The notes: generated by a model not told the origin, from the sequence alone. Positions 8,904-17,877 are shown, counted from the stretch's first letter. The stretch is 64,000 nucleotides of DNA from Alphaproteobacteria bacterium (GCA_012103325.1 WLWY01000001.1:1634986-1698985); one strand, 5' to 3'. A program made the numbers and translations.

Positions 8904-11900
8904 ATGGAAGATGACTACGGGACGCCCCCCAGCGGTTTTGATCTAACAAGCAAGTTGACCCTCTGGGGCGGTAGCGCTCTAACGGCAATCGGTCGCGTGG
9001 ACGCGGAGCCATACGCGTCCTCTCCGTTTATTGTCCGCTCATTTACGCCGACCGACTCGCTGTTCGGCAATCAGTGGCATCTGCTCAATACGGGGCAGGG
9101 TGGCGGTACGCCTGGGATCGACATCAATGTCACCGGTGTTTGGGACGATTATACGGGAGCTGGCGTGCGCGTCGGTGTCGTCGACGACGGTGTCCAGTTC
9201 ACCCATCACGACCTCAATGACAACTACAATCCGTCGGGCCAGTTCGATTATACCGACAACAACGATCCCGACCCCACGCCGACGGCAAGCGATCCTCACG
9301 GTACGGCGGTTGCGGGGCTGATCGCTGCGGAAAACAACGGTGTCGGGTCGGTTGGTGTCGCCTTTGACGCGTCGATCACCGCATTTCGGATTCTCAGCGG
9401 AGGCCTAACCGAATCGGATCTCGCCGATGTTTACAACCGGCACGCGGTTGAGCTCGATGTCTCCAACAACAGCTGGGGTTTCAACAGCGATCTGTTTTTC
9501 TTCGGCAATTTGGACGCGCCCAATTTCGACAGCGTCGGGACGGCTATCGAAAATGCGGCAGCGAACGGCCGCGGCGGGCTTGGTACTGTTATGCTCTGGG
9601 CCGCGGGGAATGACCGGGTGGAAGGGCAGGACGTCAATTATCATGGCTTCCAGAACGCCCGCGAAACGATCGCCGTCGCGGCGATCAATAATCACGGCGA
9701 TATTGCGAGCTACAGTACGCCCGGCGCGGCGATTTTGGTCGGGGCGCCGAGCAACGGTGGCAGCCTCGCTATCACGACAACGGATCAGCTCGGCAGTAAC
9801 GGCTATTCCTTCGGCGACTATACGTCGATCTTTGGCGGTACGTCGGCCGCGACGCCGATTACGTCCGGTGTGGTTGCGCTCATGCTGGAGGCCAATCCGG
9901 GCCTCGGCTATCGCGACGTACAGGAAATCCTTGGCTACTCCGCCCGGCAGGTCGATGTCACGGACCCAGGCTGGGCGTTCAACGGGGCGGACAACTGGAA
10001 TGGTGGCGGACTGCACTCCAGCCACGATTTCGGCTTTGGATTGGTTGATGCGCATGCGGCGGTCCGCCTCGCAGAAACCTGGACGGCGCAAAGCACTTCG
10101 GCGAATGAAGCGCTGGTCAGCGGGTCGAGCACGCCGAACCTGGCGACCATCGGTAATGGCATCATAACGGATACGATTGTTATCGGCGGCGGCGTCGAAA
10201 TCGATCACGTCGAGGTTGAGCTCAACCTGGCGCATAGCTGGATCGGTGATCTGGTCATTACGCTGACCTCGCCGGATGGGACGGAAAGCGTTCTGGTCGA
10301 CCGGCCCGGTGTCACCAGCACCAATTCTCTCGGTTCCAGTCAGGACAACATCTTTTTCACGCTGTCCAGCACTAATCATTGGGGTGAAACCGGCGTTGGG
10401 TCGTGGACGCTGGAAATCGAGGATTTTCGCGTCGAGGAAAGCGGTGTTCTGACCGATTGGACACTGAACCTTTTCGGCGACGTGCTCAACAACGACGATG
10501 TCTATATTTACACGAACGAATTTGCGAATTTTGCTGCCGATGCCAGCCGTCAGAACCTGTCTGACACGACTGGCGACGACATCATCAACGCGGCGGCCAT
10601 TACGACGAATAGCGTCATCGATCTGAATGACGGTGCCGATAGTACGCTTGCTGGCAATACGCTTTCGATTGCGGCTGGCACCGTTATCGAAGACGCGTAT
10701 GCCGGGGACGGTAACGATTCCCTTATAGGGAACGCTGCGGATAACTTGCTTTCCGGTGGACGTGGCGACGATACGCTGTTGGGTGGCGTCGGCAACGATA
10801 CGCTGATCGGTGGCGTTGGTGATGACGTCGTCGTCGTTGGCACCAATAACGGCAACGACGTCATCGATGGTTTCGTTGCTGGCGCGGGTTCGATCGACCG
10901 CATAGATCTATCGGCCCGGTCCGACATCAATGATTTCAATGAATTATTGGCCATCGCCGCGGATAACGGCGTGGATACGACCATTTCCTTTGGCAATGGC
11001 GATTCATTGACGCTGACGGACGTGCTCACGTCAGAGTTGGATACGGATGATTTTATCCTTCCGGCAAGCGGTGGTGGCGTGGAGTTGTTATCGGATAATT
11101 TTGACGATGGCGACTTTGCGGGCTGGTCGGTTGTCGATCAGGGTGTGACGATGGGGCCGTCGGCCTGGTCGGTGGTGAACCAGGAAGTGAACCAGTCGAC
11201 GAACATATACACGTTCTCCGCGGACGGTTTGTATCCGGACAACCGGGAAGGAACGGTCCTTTTCTGGAACGATGCAACGGCGCAGTCGTGGCAGGATTAC
11301 ACGGTCGATACGACGTTCCGTTCGACGGACGATGACGGGATCGGCGTTGTTTTCTACTACACGGACGAGAACAACTACTACAAGGTCGATTTTGACCAGC
11401 AGCGTTCGTTCAGCAAGTTGTTCCAGGTTCAGGGCGGTGTTGAGACGACGCTGGCGTCGGTGTCGGGTCCCGGGTATGCGATTGGTGTCGACACGGCGCT
11501 TTCTGTGACGGTTTCGGGCAGCGAGATCACGGTGCTCCGGGACGGTGCAGATGTGTTTGGCGGTCCGGTACAGGGCGGCGCGCTGACGGGCGGCACCGTG
11601 GGTCTTTATTCATGGGCCAACACTGGCGCCAACTTCGATGACGTCGTCGTGACCGGTAACGGACCGGCAGCGTCGGCATTCTCCGTCGCGGCGACGGATT
11701 CTGCCGCTATAGGCACTGATGGGGACGATGTGTTCGTTGCGGCCGATACGAGTTTTGGGCGGCTTGATGGCGGTAGCGGATTCGATACTCTGCGTTTCGA
11801 GGGCGCGGATCAGAGTTTCGATCTTTCGGCCCTGGCTGGTGACCGGATTAATTCCATGGAAGCATTTGATATTACCGGCACGGGCAACAACCTACTGGTG

Positions 11901-12128
11901 CTCAGCACGGAGTTGGCGTCTGCCGCAACGCATGGTGTCAATGCCCTGACAGGCGTCGAAAACAGTCTGATTATCGACGGTGACGCCGGCGATACGGTTG
12001 ATATCGGATCCGGTTGGTCAGAGGCGGGCACGGCATCGATCGGGAATGAAGGGTATTCCGTGTATGTGAGCGAGGACAAAGACGCGCAAGTCTTCGTCAA
12101 CGCCGCTGTCGAGGTGACCTCTTCCTGA
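8904..12128 (+). CDS. Secreted S8 (kexin-type) serine protease with P-domain and RTX repeats
   Basis: 1074 residues, no Sec signal. A subtilisin/kexin catalytic domain lies at about 55-390: Asp94 in VGVVDDGVQ, His132 in DPHGTAVAG, oxyanion Asn236 in AAGND, nucleophile Ser314 in GGTSAATP. A P/homo-B domain follows at about 400-525 (IDHVEVELNLAHSWIGDL). Calcium-binding RTX nonapeptides are at about 600-642 (GGRGDDTLL, GGVGNDTLI). A lectin/LamG-like beta-sandwich is at about 715-860. A second RTX-like stretch and an Asp/Ala/Val-rich C-terminus (about 880-1074) suit a type I secretion signal. Export by an ABC/MFP/TolC system is inferred; no such genes are in the window. No strong ribosome site is visible. 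Confidence 0.88.
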   Translation: MEDDYGTPPSGFDLTSKLTLWGGSALTAIGRVDAEPYASSPFIVRSFTPTDSLFGNQWHLLNTGQGGGTPGIDINVTGVWDDYTGAGVRVGVVDDGVQFTHHDLNDNYNPSGQFDYTDNNDPDPTPTASDPHGTAVAGLIAAENNGVGSVGVAFDASITAFRILSGGLTESDLADVYNRHAVELDVSNNSWGFNSDLFFFGNLDAPNFDSVGTAIENAAANGRGGLGTVMLWAAGNDRVEGQDVNYHGFQNARETIAVAAINNHGDIASYSTPGAAILVGAPSNGGSLAITTTDQLGSNGYSFGDYTSIFGGTSAATPITSGVVALMLEANPGLGYRDVQEILGYSARQVDVTDPGWAFNGADNWNGGGLHSSHDFGFGLVDAHAAVRLAETWTAQSTSANEALVSGSSTPNLATIGNGIITDTIVIGGGVEIDHVEVELNLAHSWIGDLVITLTSPDGTESVLVDRPGVTSTNSLGSSQDNIFFTLSSTNHWGETGVGSWTLEIEDFRVEESGVLTDWTLNLFGDVLNNDDVYIYTNEFANFAADASRQNLSDTTGDDIINAAAITTNSVIDLNDGADSTLAGNTLSIAAGTVIEDAYAGDGNDSLIGNAADNLLSGGRGDDTLLGGVGNDTLIGGVGDDVVVVGTNNGNDVIDGFVAGAGSIDRIDLSARSDINDFNELLAIAADNGVDTTISFGNGDSLTLTDVLTSELDTDDFILPASGGGVELLSDNFDDGDFAGWSVVDQGVTMGPSAWSVVNQEVNQSTNIYTFSADGLYPDNREGTVLFWNDATAQSWQDYTVDTTFRSTDDDGIGVVFYYTDENNYYKVDFDQQRSFSKLFQVQGGVETTLASVSGPGYAIGVDTALSVTVSGSEITVLRDGADVFGGPVQGGALTGGTVGLYSWANTGANFDDVVVTGNGPAASAFSVAATDSAAIGTDGDDVFVAADTSFGRLDGGSGFDTLRFEGADQSFDLSALAGDRINSMEAFDITGTGNNLLVLSTELASAATHGVNALTGVENSLIIDGDAGDTVDIGSGWSEAGTASIGNEGYSVYVSEDKDAQVFVNAAVEVTSS

Positions 12129-12171
12129 GTTCCTGGTGCCGTAACGTGCCTTTCCAGTTTTACACCTACCT

Positions 12172-12987
12172 TCAGTAAGCCACATAAGGTGTTGCGCCAC
12201 CGTCTACGGCGATGGCTTGGCCGGTGATGGCGGAGGCGTGCGCGGACGCGAGGAACAGGACGGCGGGCGCGATGTCGCTCGGCTCGACGATGCGGCCGAT
12301 CGGAAACTGTGCGGCAAACGAAGCTTCCGCCTCTTCCAGACTGATGCCGCGCTGTTTGGCGCGGGCAGCGCGCCGGTCGGGGTACCGATCGGATTTTGTG
12401 AACGACGGATGGACGATATTCACGGTGACGCCGTCGGCCGCCACCTCATAGCTGAACTGTTTGGCGAAGTTGGCCAGTGATGCGTTGCCAAGGCCGCTTG
12501 GCAGCGCGTCGACACCGACATTCCGTGTTGACGTACCGCCGATGCAGACTACCCGTCCGCGCCCGGACGCCCGCAGATAAGGCAGCGCCGCCCGGCAGCA
12601 GCGCATCGAGGCAAGCGTCTTGCCCATGACCCGTTCCATGACCTGATCATCGCTCAGGGTCTCGAGCCGCCCGCCGATATTGGTCGACGCGTTGTTGACC
12701 AGTACATCGAGGCCGCCGAACGCATCATTGGCTGCTGCGACGGCGCTCGTGCATCCTTCGGCGGTAAACAGGTCGGAGACGACCGCTGCCGCCTTGACGC
12801 CGCTGGCTTCGAGTTCAGTCTTGACGGCTGACAGCGCGTCCGCATCGCGTCCGCAGATCGCCACATTTGCGCCTTCTCCAGCGAACGCCAGCGCAATCGC
12901 TCGTCCGATGCCTCGGTTACCGCCAGTAACCAAAACGGCTCTATCCCTGAGTTGAAGGTTGATCGCTCTTACTCCCCATAATCCCAT
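12172..12987 (-). CDS. SDR-family protein lacking the canonical Tyr/Lys
   Basis: About 271 residues with the classical SDR fold. NAD(P)-binding VTGGNRGIGRAIALAFAG is near residue 20, LDVLVNNAS is the NNAG-type motif, and VTVNIVHPSFTKSD follows the active site. Where YxxxK is expected, the sequence reads PSGLGNASLANF, placing Ser/Gly and Asn at the catalytic Tyr and Lys positions, so normal SDR chemistry is doubtful. The function is unknown. No ribosome site precedes ATG 12987; a GGAG followed by ATC at 12963 could mark the true start near INLQLRDR. It is divergent from the cupin gene. Confidence 0.8.
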   Translation of the reverse strand: MGLWGVRAINLQLRDRAVLVTGGNRGIGRAIALAFAGEGANVAICGRDADALSAVKTELEASGVKAAAVVSDLFTAEGCTSAVAAANDAFGGLDVLVNNASTNIGGRLETLSDDQVMERVMGKTLASMRCCRAALPYLRASGRGRVVCIGGTSTRNVGVDALPSGLGNASLANFAKQFSYEVAADGVTVNIVHPSFTKSDRYPDRRAARAKQRGISLEEAEASFAAQFPIGRIVEPSDIAPAVLFLASAHASAITGQAIAVDGGATPYVAY

Positions 12988-13118
12988 TGTTTTGTGTAAA
13001 TTATAGACGATTGGTCACGATGCCGTCCTCTGAAAATCATTACGAGGGAATGGCGCATGGCGCGAATATGCGATTTTATAGACGATGATTATCGTGGGCG
13101 GCGGATAGGGAGGATCGA

Positions 13119-13700
13119 ATGGTGGGAACAAACGCACTTTGCTCGATACGTGATTGTGCGAGCGCGGTCGTGGATGTCATCGAGCGAAACGCGGATGACG
13201 ATGCCGGGCTGCGTGCCGGGCTGCTCGAGGCGACGCAGCCGTTTCTTGGCCGCCCCGACTTGTTTTCGCTCGGCGTGAAGCGGCCCGGCAACCACATCGA
13301 CAACTCGAAATACATCTACTACGACGGCGAACTGTCGATGACGCTGGATCAATTGCCGCATGGCATGGTCGTGCCGCCGCATGATCACGGCATTTGGGAG
13401 GCGTTGGTCATCCTTAAGGGCCGTTTGCGTCACGTCGTCTACGACCGGATCGACGACGGAACGGTGGCAGGACACGCGGACCTGGAAACGATCGAAGACC
13501 GCGTCTACGTGCCCGGCGAAATGGCGATGGTCATACCGCCCGCCGAGATACATAGCTTTACCGCGCTGGAGGAAGAGACGTTCATTTTCACGATCGTCGG
13601 CGGCAATTACAGCCCGACGCGGCACTATTACAACGTCGACAAGAAGACCTACGTCGTCGCTCAGGCGGGCAAGCAGCCGAAAACGAGCGAAGCGGCCTGA
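13119..13700 (+). CDS. Cupin-fold metal-binding protein (cysteine-dioxygenase-like)
   Basis: 193 residues. Metal motif 1 is VPPHDHGIWEALVILKGRL, giving His-X-His and Glu. Motif 2 is around MVIPPAEIHSFTAL with the third His. SPTRHYYNVDKKTY closes the barrel. This layout matches predicted iron cupins of the double-stranded beta-helix superfamily related to cysteine dioxygenases. The substrate is unknown. The start has GGGAGG 5-6 nt upstream. A terminator lies 3 bp after the stop. Confidence 0.78.
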   Translation: MVGTNALCSIRDCASAVVDVIERNADDDAGLRAGLLEATQPFLGRPDLFSLGVKRPGNHIDNSKYIYYDGELSMTLDQLPHGMVVPPHDHGIWEALVILKGRLRHVVYDRIDDGTVAGHADLETIEDRVYVPGEMAMVIPPAEIHSFTALEEETFIFTIVGGNYSPTRHYYNVDKKTYVVAQAGKQPKTSEAA

Positions 13701-13702
13701 CG

Positions 13703-13728
13703 AAAAAGCTCCCGGTGCGTTCGGGAGC
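13703..13728 (-). terminator. Intrinsic terminator of the Hsp20 gene
   Basis: On the minus strand GCTCCCG pairs with CGGGAGC across a short loop and is followed by TTTTT. It lies 37 bp past the hsp20 stop and directly after the convergent cupin stop, so the hairpin may serve both directions, although the U-tract favours the minus strand. Confidence 0.75.
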
Positions 13729-13764
13729 CTTCCGCGTCAGATTTGATAAAAACTGCTTAGGATA

Positions 13765-14202
13765 CTAGCTGCCACGGACAGCTATTTTACGCTCTTCGCT
13801 TGCTGTGGGAGAGGTCTTGGGCAGCGTGAGGGTCAGTACGCCGTCGCTGAAGTCGGCGGCGATCTTGTCGGTGCGCACATCGCCGGGCAGCCGAAACGAG
13901 CGTTGGAATGCGCCGTAAGTGCGTTCGGAGAAATAGTAGGTTTTGGTCTTCTCTTCGTGTGCGTGCTTCTTTTCGCCCTTGATCGTCAGCACATGGTCGC
14001 TGACCGCAACATCGATATCTTCGGCGGTGACGCCGGGGAGTTCCAGGTTAATTTCGTACGCGCTTTCATCATTCACGGCGTCCGCGCTGGGCGAGAAGAA
14101 ATTCGCGACAGTGGCAGCTGCGTTGCGAAACGGTTCAAACAGATGTGGCCATGCCGTGTGGCCTTTATCGACGGGGACACGATGTTCGCTACTTGCTTCC
14201 AT
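13765..14202 (-). CDS. Small heat-shock protein, Hsp20/alpha-crystallin family
   Basis: 145 residues. The alpha-crystallin domain spans about 40-135, from YEINLELPGVTAEDIDVAV through VLTIKGEKKHAHEEK to FSDGVLTLTLPK, the last being the conserved GVLTL motif. SIAV-type C-terminal anchoring is seen as RKIAVRGS. It is an ATP-independent holdase in the cytoplasm. GGAG precedes the ATG by 6 nt. An FNR/FixK-type box and a correctly spaced -10 lie upstream, suggesting low-oxygen rather than, or in addition to, heat control. Confidence 0.93.
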   Translation of the reverse strand: MEASSEHRVPVDKGHTAWPHLFEPFRNAAATVANFFSPSADAVNDESAYEINLELPGVTAEDIDVAVSDHVLTIKGEKKHAHEEKTKTYYFSERTYGAFQRSFRLPGDVRTDKIAADFSDGVLTLTLPKTSPTASEERKIAVRGS

Positions 14203-14524
14203 AATGGGCTCCTACGATCAGTTTTTCGTTTCTAAGACTGTACGCGTGCAGGCACGAAGCCGCTTTGACATGAATCAACGGCCGGTTTTCGCGGGAATCC
14301 TGCTATGTAGTAAAGAGCGGCATTGAATTTTTCTCAACTCATTGTTTTAAAAAAATAAAATCGAGAAATTTTGCAACGTTTTGGCTGCTGTACAGTGCCG
14401 ATAGGTATAAAAAACTGGATTTACGCGGCATTTGTGCTAATTATATTTCATCACAATCATCGATTCATCGGACCGGGTACGACTTCAGCCTTCTGCCAGG
14501 TTCTCATAAACATGGGAGAACGGA
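14203..14524. other. Divergent intergenic region hsp20 / parvulin
   Basis: 322 bp without a gene. The left third holds the FNR-type promoter of hsp20. The right two thirds are AT-rich, including a TTTCTC/GAGAAA pair (14329-14368) too far apart to be convincing. The parvulin ribosome site GGGAGAACGG ends it. I see no further clear promoter. Confidence 0.6.
14237..14278 (-). promoter_or_regulatory. Candidate FNR/FixK-type class II promoter of hsp20
   Basis: On the minus strand, TTGAT-TCAT-GTCAA (14265-14278) matches the FNR consensus at 9 of 10 defined positions. A TACAGT -10 hexamer occupies 14242-14237. If the box is centred at -41.5, the hexamer falls exactly at -12 to -7 and transcription would start near 14230, leaving a 28-nt leader that contains the hsp20 ribosome site. 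Confidence 0.55.
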
Positions 14525-14845
14525 ATGGCGGATCAGGTTCGCGTATCACACATACTTCTAATGTACGAAGGCTCCGAACGTTCAACCGCAACGCGGTCGC
14601 AGGACGAAGCCTTGTCCGAAATTGGCGCTATTAAAGACAAAATTACGGGTGGTGAGGATTTCGCAGCGCTTGCGGCGACGCACTCCGACTGTCCTTCTGG
14701 CCGAGATGGTGGTGATCTCGGGTTTTTCTCACCCGGCGCAATGGTTCCTGAATTCGATGAAGTGGCCTTCGATCTTGAGGTAGGCGCTGACAGCAGTGTG
14801 GTGACGACGGCGTTCGGCTACCACCTTCTCCGGCGCACTGGCTAA
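14525..14845 (+). CDS. Parvulin-type peptidyl-prolyl isomerase
   Basis: 106 residues, a single parvulin domain without signal peptide, so cytoplasmic. VRVSHILLMYEG is the first strand and conserved His, ATHSDCPSGRDGGDLGFFSPG is the central signature (SDCPS...GGDLG), and TAFGYHLLRRTG the C-terminal conserved His. Such stand-alone parvulins resemble E. coli PpiC. The ribosome site GGGAGAACGGA immediately precedes the ATG. It is divergent from hsp20. Confidence 0.9.
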   Translation: MADQVRVSHILLMYEGSERSTATRSQDEALSEIGAIKDKITGGEDFAALAATHSDCPSGRDGGDLGFFSPGAMVPEFDEVAFDLEVGADSSVVTTAFGYHLLRRTG

Positions 14846-14926
14846 GGATCGGCAAGACAAAAAAATTCGCACAATAATTAGGGAGTTGATGGGGACTATC
14901 TTGTTGTAAAAGCAGGAAATACCCAT

Positions 14927-15094
14927 ATGAACGATATGAGCGATATTGCAGTACCAACGAAAGACGAAGAACGTGACATTGTCACCCAAAAGACTCGCAA
15001 GTGCCTGCTTTGCGGTACGCAGTTCGCGAGCGAATGGGCTGGCGAGCGGGTTTGCAAAAAATGCAAGGCTACCGCAGCTTGGCGGCAAGGGTAG
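14927..15094 (+). CDS. Small zinc-ribbon protein, 55 residues
   Basis: A short open frame starting ATG AAC GAT at 14927 and ending TAG at 15092-15094. It has two CxxC knuckles, Cys26-Cys29 (KCLLCG) and Cys43-Cys46 (VCKKCK), a typical zinc-ribbon spacing of 13 residues. AGGAA lies 8-9 nt before the start. The C-terminal half is basic (KKCKATAAWRQG), consistent with nucleic-acid or protein binding. Function is unknown. It lies 81 bp after the parvulin gene on the same strand and may share its transcript. Confidence 0.7.
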   Translation: MNDMSDIAVPTKDEERDIVTQKTRKCLLCGTQFASEWAGERVCKKCKATAAWRQG

Positions 15095-15177
15095 CCGCCA
15101 CCCTCAGCGCAATTTAGGGTCGCGTGCATCCGTAAGTGACGATAACGGCTAGGCCGGGTTAGCGGTTGGCTGCACGG

Positions 15178-16803
15178 TTACTGTGCTTCCAGCGTAAACG
15201 TATTGCCTGGCTCTTCGCCGTAGTCCCGTTTCCGTCTGAGCCTGCCTACCATGGCCTCCACGTAAGGTGCGGCCTCGCAGACCTGTAAGAAGTCTGTCTC
15301 CGAGAGGGATAAGCCGGCGCGTGTGACTGCAGCCGAGGCGCGCGCGCGATCCTTGTCGCCGGGGAGGGCTGGTGGTGCCGGTTGGGTTTCCACGATCGGA
15401 TTAGCGCTTTTCACGACTGGTCGGTTGTCGCGCCATGGCGTTGCCTTCTCGTAGGCGTGCGCCGTACGAAGCACCGTGACCTCGTCGAAGGGCCGTCCGA
15501 CGACCTGCATTGACAGCGGCAGCCCGCTTTCACTGAACCCGACGCATTGCGCCAGGGCCGGTCCACCGGTCACGTTGAACGGCGTTGCGATCGATGGTTT
15601 TTGCCAGAAGCCGACCGTCTGATGGACGCCGAGCCGTCCAGCCGGTCCATAGACCCCGGCAGTGACCAGAACGTCGTATTTTTCGTAAAGCGATTCCATT
15701 TCCGCCAGCATGACGCGGCGTTCGCGTTGCGCGTTGACGTAGTCCGCGCCGGTGATCAGACAGGCCGGTAGGACGCGCCCCCGGAAGTCTGCGCCGAAAT
15801 CGCCGGGCCTTGCGCTCAGCTCCGATGCGTGAATAGCGAAAAGTTCCGATTCGGCAATCGTCACCTTGACGTCGTAATAGTCCTGCATCGGCCGCATACG
15901 AGCCTCTTCTACCGAGGCGCCCAAGCCGTGTAGGACATCCAGCGCGGCTTCCATCGAGGCGCGGACTTCATCATTTGCCGGTAAATCCTCTTCCCAGAAA
16001 TGGCGAATGACGCCGATGCGCAAACCGCGAATGTCGCCGGTCAATGCCGCACGATAGTCGGGCGGCGTGACGGTCGCGCTTGCCGGGTCGGCCGGGTCGT
16101 GGCCCGCCAACGCCTGCAGCATGATCGCGCAGTCTTCCACCGACCACGTCATCGGTCCGCAATGGTCGAAGGTATAGGAGTTCGCAATCACGCCAGCCCG
16201 GCTGACAAGGCCGTAGGTCGGTTTAAGACCGACGATGCCGCACAAACAGGCGGGGTTGCGAATCGAGCCGCCGGTGTCGGAGCCGAGCGCCCCTTTGACC
16301 AGGCCGGCCGCGACCGCAGCGCCGGAACCGCTCGAAGAACCGCCTGTGGCATGATCGGGATTCCAGGGGTTGCGCGCCGGCGGCCAGGGCAGGTCAAAGG
16401 AGGGACCGCCATGCGCAAATTCATGGGTTGCGAGCTTGCCGAGCAGAATGCCGCCTGCCGCATAGAGTTTCGCCGTCGTCGTCGCGTCGCGATCCGGGAT
16501 GTTATCGATGAGAATCCGAGAGTGCGCGGAGGTAAGGATTCCGGCCGTGTTGTAGATGTCCTTGAGACCGAAGGGGATGCCGTGCAGCGGGCCGAGATAA
16601 TCCCCTGCGGCAATTTCCGTTTCCGCTGCGCGGGCGCGGGTGAGAGCGGCCTCGGCGGTAAGGGTTATGAACGCGTCGAGGTGAGGACCGATCGCTTCGA
16701 TGCGTTCGAGGCACGCTTCGACTACGGTGACCGGCGACAGCTCTCTTCGTTCGATGAGAGTTGCCGTCTCCGCGATGGTCAGGGCGCATAGTTCTTCGCT
16801 CAT
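15178..16803 (-). CDS. Amidase signature (AS) family amidase
   Basis: 541 residues. The Ser-cisSer-Lys triad is visible: Lys81 in FGLKDIYNT, cis-Ser156 in ATGGSSSGSGAA, nucleophile Ser180 in SDTGGSIRNPA; the 24-residue Ser spacing is standard. The length exceeds GatA, and no GatB/GatC is nearby, so this is a catabolic or detoxifying amidase rather than an amidotransferase subunit. A C-terminal extension of about 70 residues (AVTRAGLSLSETDFLQVCEA) is typical of a subgroup. The start at MSEELCAL (16803) is preferred over the longer frame. The EEP-family gene lies 26 bp upstream. Confidence 0.87.
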   Translation of the reverse strand: MSEELCALTIAETATLIERRELSPVTVVEACLERIEAIGPHLDAFITLTAEAALTRARAAETEIAAGDYLGPLHGIPFGLKDIYNTAGILTSAHSRILIDNIPDRDATTTAKLYAAGGILLGKLATHEFAHGGPSFDLPWPPARNPWNPDHATGGSSSGSGAAVAAGLVKGALGSDTGGSIRNPACLCGIVGLKPTYGLVSRAGVIANSYTFDHCGPMTWSVEDCAIMLQALAGHDPADPASATVTPPDYRAALTGDIRGLRIGVIRHFWEEDLPANDEVRASMEAALDVLHGLGASVEEARMRPMQDYYDVKVTIAESELFAIHASELSARPGDFGADFRGRVLPACLITGADYVNAQRERRVMLAEMESLYEKYDVLVTAGVYGPAGRLGVHQTVGFWQKPSIATPFNVTGGPALAQCVGFSESGLPLSMQVVGRPFDEVTVLRTAHAYEKATPWRDNRPVVKSANPIVETQPAPPALPGDKDRARASAAVTRAGLSLSETDFLQVCEAAPYVEAMVGRLRRKRDYGEEPGNTFTLEAQ

Positions 16804-16829
16804 GGTAATTCGTTCCTTAAACATACATC

Positions 16830-17693
16830 CTAAAGATCGATGTCGAGCCAGATCGGTTGATGATCCGATCCTTGTGCCACTGCGTCGACACGAACATCGC
16901 GGATCCTATCCGCGAGGTCGGGACTGACGAAGGCATAATCGATGCGCCGGTTGCCGGTTTCTTCGAATTTCGTGTGACCGCCATTCGGGTCACCGCCGCT
17001 CTCAATCCAGGCATCGACATAGCCATCGGCTAACGTGATGCGACCATATTTCGGGTCGTCCGGGCCGACCATCGCCTCGTATGCCTGCTCCGCCGGTGTC
17101 ATATTAAAATCGCCTAGTAGAATGGACGATTTCGGCATGGTGTGCTGTGGCCCTTCTTCGCACCAATGGGAATGCGCGCCCGAAAGGACGCCGCCGTCCC
17201 GACCCGCTACACGTTGTAGTTCGCGAAGCGTTGCGACTTGAGACACCCGCTCCAGCTCGGCGGCGTGCGCAAGATGCACCGACGCCACTCTGACAGGTCC
17301 GTCCGGAAAGGCGATGGCGCCGTCGAGTGCCGATCGTTGAATGCTGAGCTGCGAATGGAAACTCATCTTCGGTAGAAGATGATTGCGCGACAATAGAACT
17401 GGAAAGCGCGACAGGAGCAGATTCCCGAACTGTCGGCGGCGGCGGCGCAGGGTACCGGTTTCGTCACGATCGCTCGCGTCCATATCGACGCCCGGACCGT
17501 ACACCCAATGATGCTCTGGCAGGCGCTTGGTTAAGGCCTCAACCTGGTCGGCCATTTCGGACCGTGTCCAGAAACGGTCGACCTCCTGCATCGCGATGAC
17601 ATCGCCATCCGCAATCTCTGAGACGATCCGGTCGATATCGACGCGCCCGTCCTTACCGGTGCCGTACTGGATATTGTAGCTGACGAGTTGCAT
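16830..17693 (-). CDS. Endonuclease/exonuclease/phosphatase family protein
   Basis: 287 residues. LVSYNIQYGTGKDGRVD carries the metal-contacting Asn, VIAMQEVDRFW the catalytic Glu, SVHLAHAAELERVSQ the His, ILLGDFNMTPAEQAY the Asp/Asn pair, and GSDHQPIWLDIDL the terminal SDH motif. All conserved residues of the EEP fold are therefore present. Substrate could be nucleic acid, a phosphoinositide or another phosphodiester. The start at 17693 has GAGGGG upstream. It is co-directional with the amidase gene and divergent from the glutamate dehydrogenase gene. Confidence 0.87.
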   Translation of the reverse strand: MQLVSYNIQYGTGKDGRVDIDRIVSEIADGDVIAMQEVDRFWTRSEMADQVEALTKRLPEHHWVYGPGVDMDASDRDETGTLRRRRRQFGNLLLSRFPVLLSRNHLLPKMSFHSQLSIQRSALDGAIAFPDGPVRVASVHLAHAAELERVSQVATLRELQRVAGRDGGVLSGAHSHWCEEGPQHTMPKSSILLGDFNMTPAEQAYEAMVGPDDPKYGRITLADGYVDAWIESGGDPNGGHTKFEETGNRRIDYAFVSPDLADRIRDVRVDAVAQGSDHQPIWLDIDL

Positions 17694-17877
17694 GAAATAT
17701 TTTCCCCTCGACAACCATATTACACGAAATATCCCGAGCACATGATCGCATCGTCTCAGGGCACCGCCGCCTAGGCGCTATACGGTAGCGCAAAAAGCGC
17801 GATATAATTGTCCCAGAAGTTCACAAAAGCTTAAGAAAACAGGGTTTACTACGCGACGACACAATCGGAGAACGGCC

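Noticed and set aside
9405..10379. 324-codon open frame on the minus strand inside the protease gene
   Set aside because: Composition is rich in Arg/Asp as expected for an antisense shadow of a GC-rich gene, no domain is seen, and the plus-strand frame is a clear protease.
12961..12963. ATC as a real start codon for the SDR gene
   Set aside because: GGAG at the correct distance is suggestive, but ATC starts are very rare; I keep the ATG for coordinates and mention the doubt.
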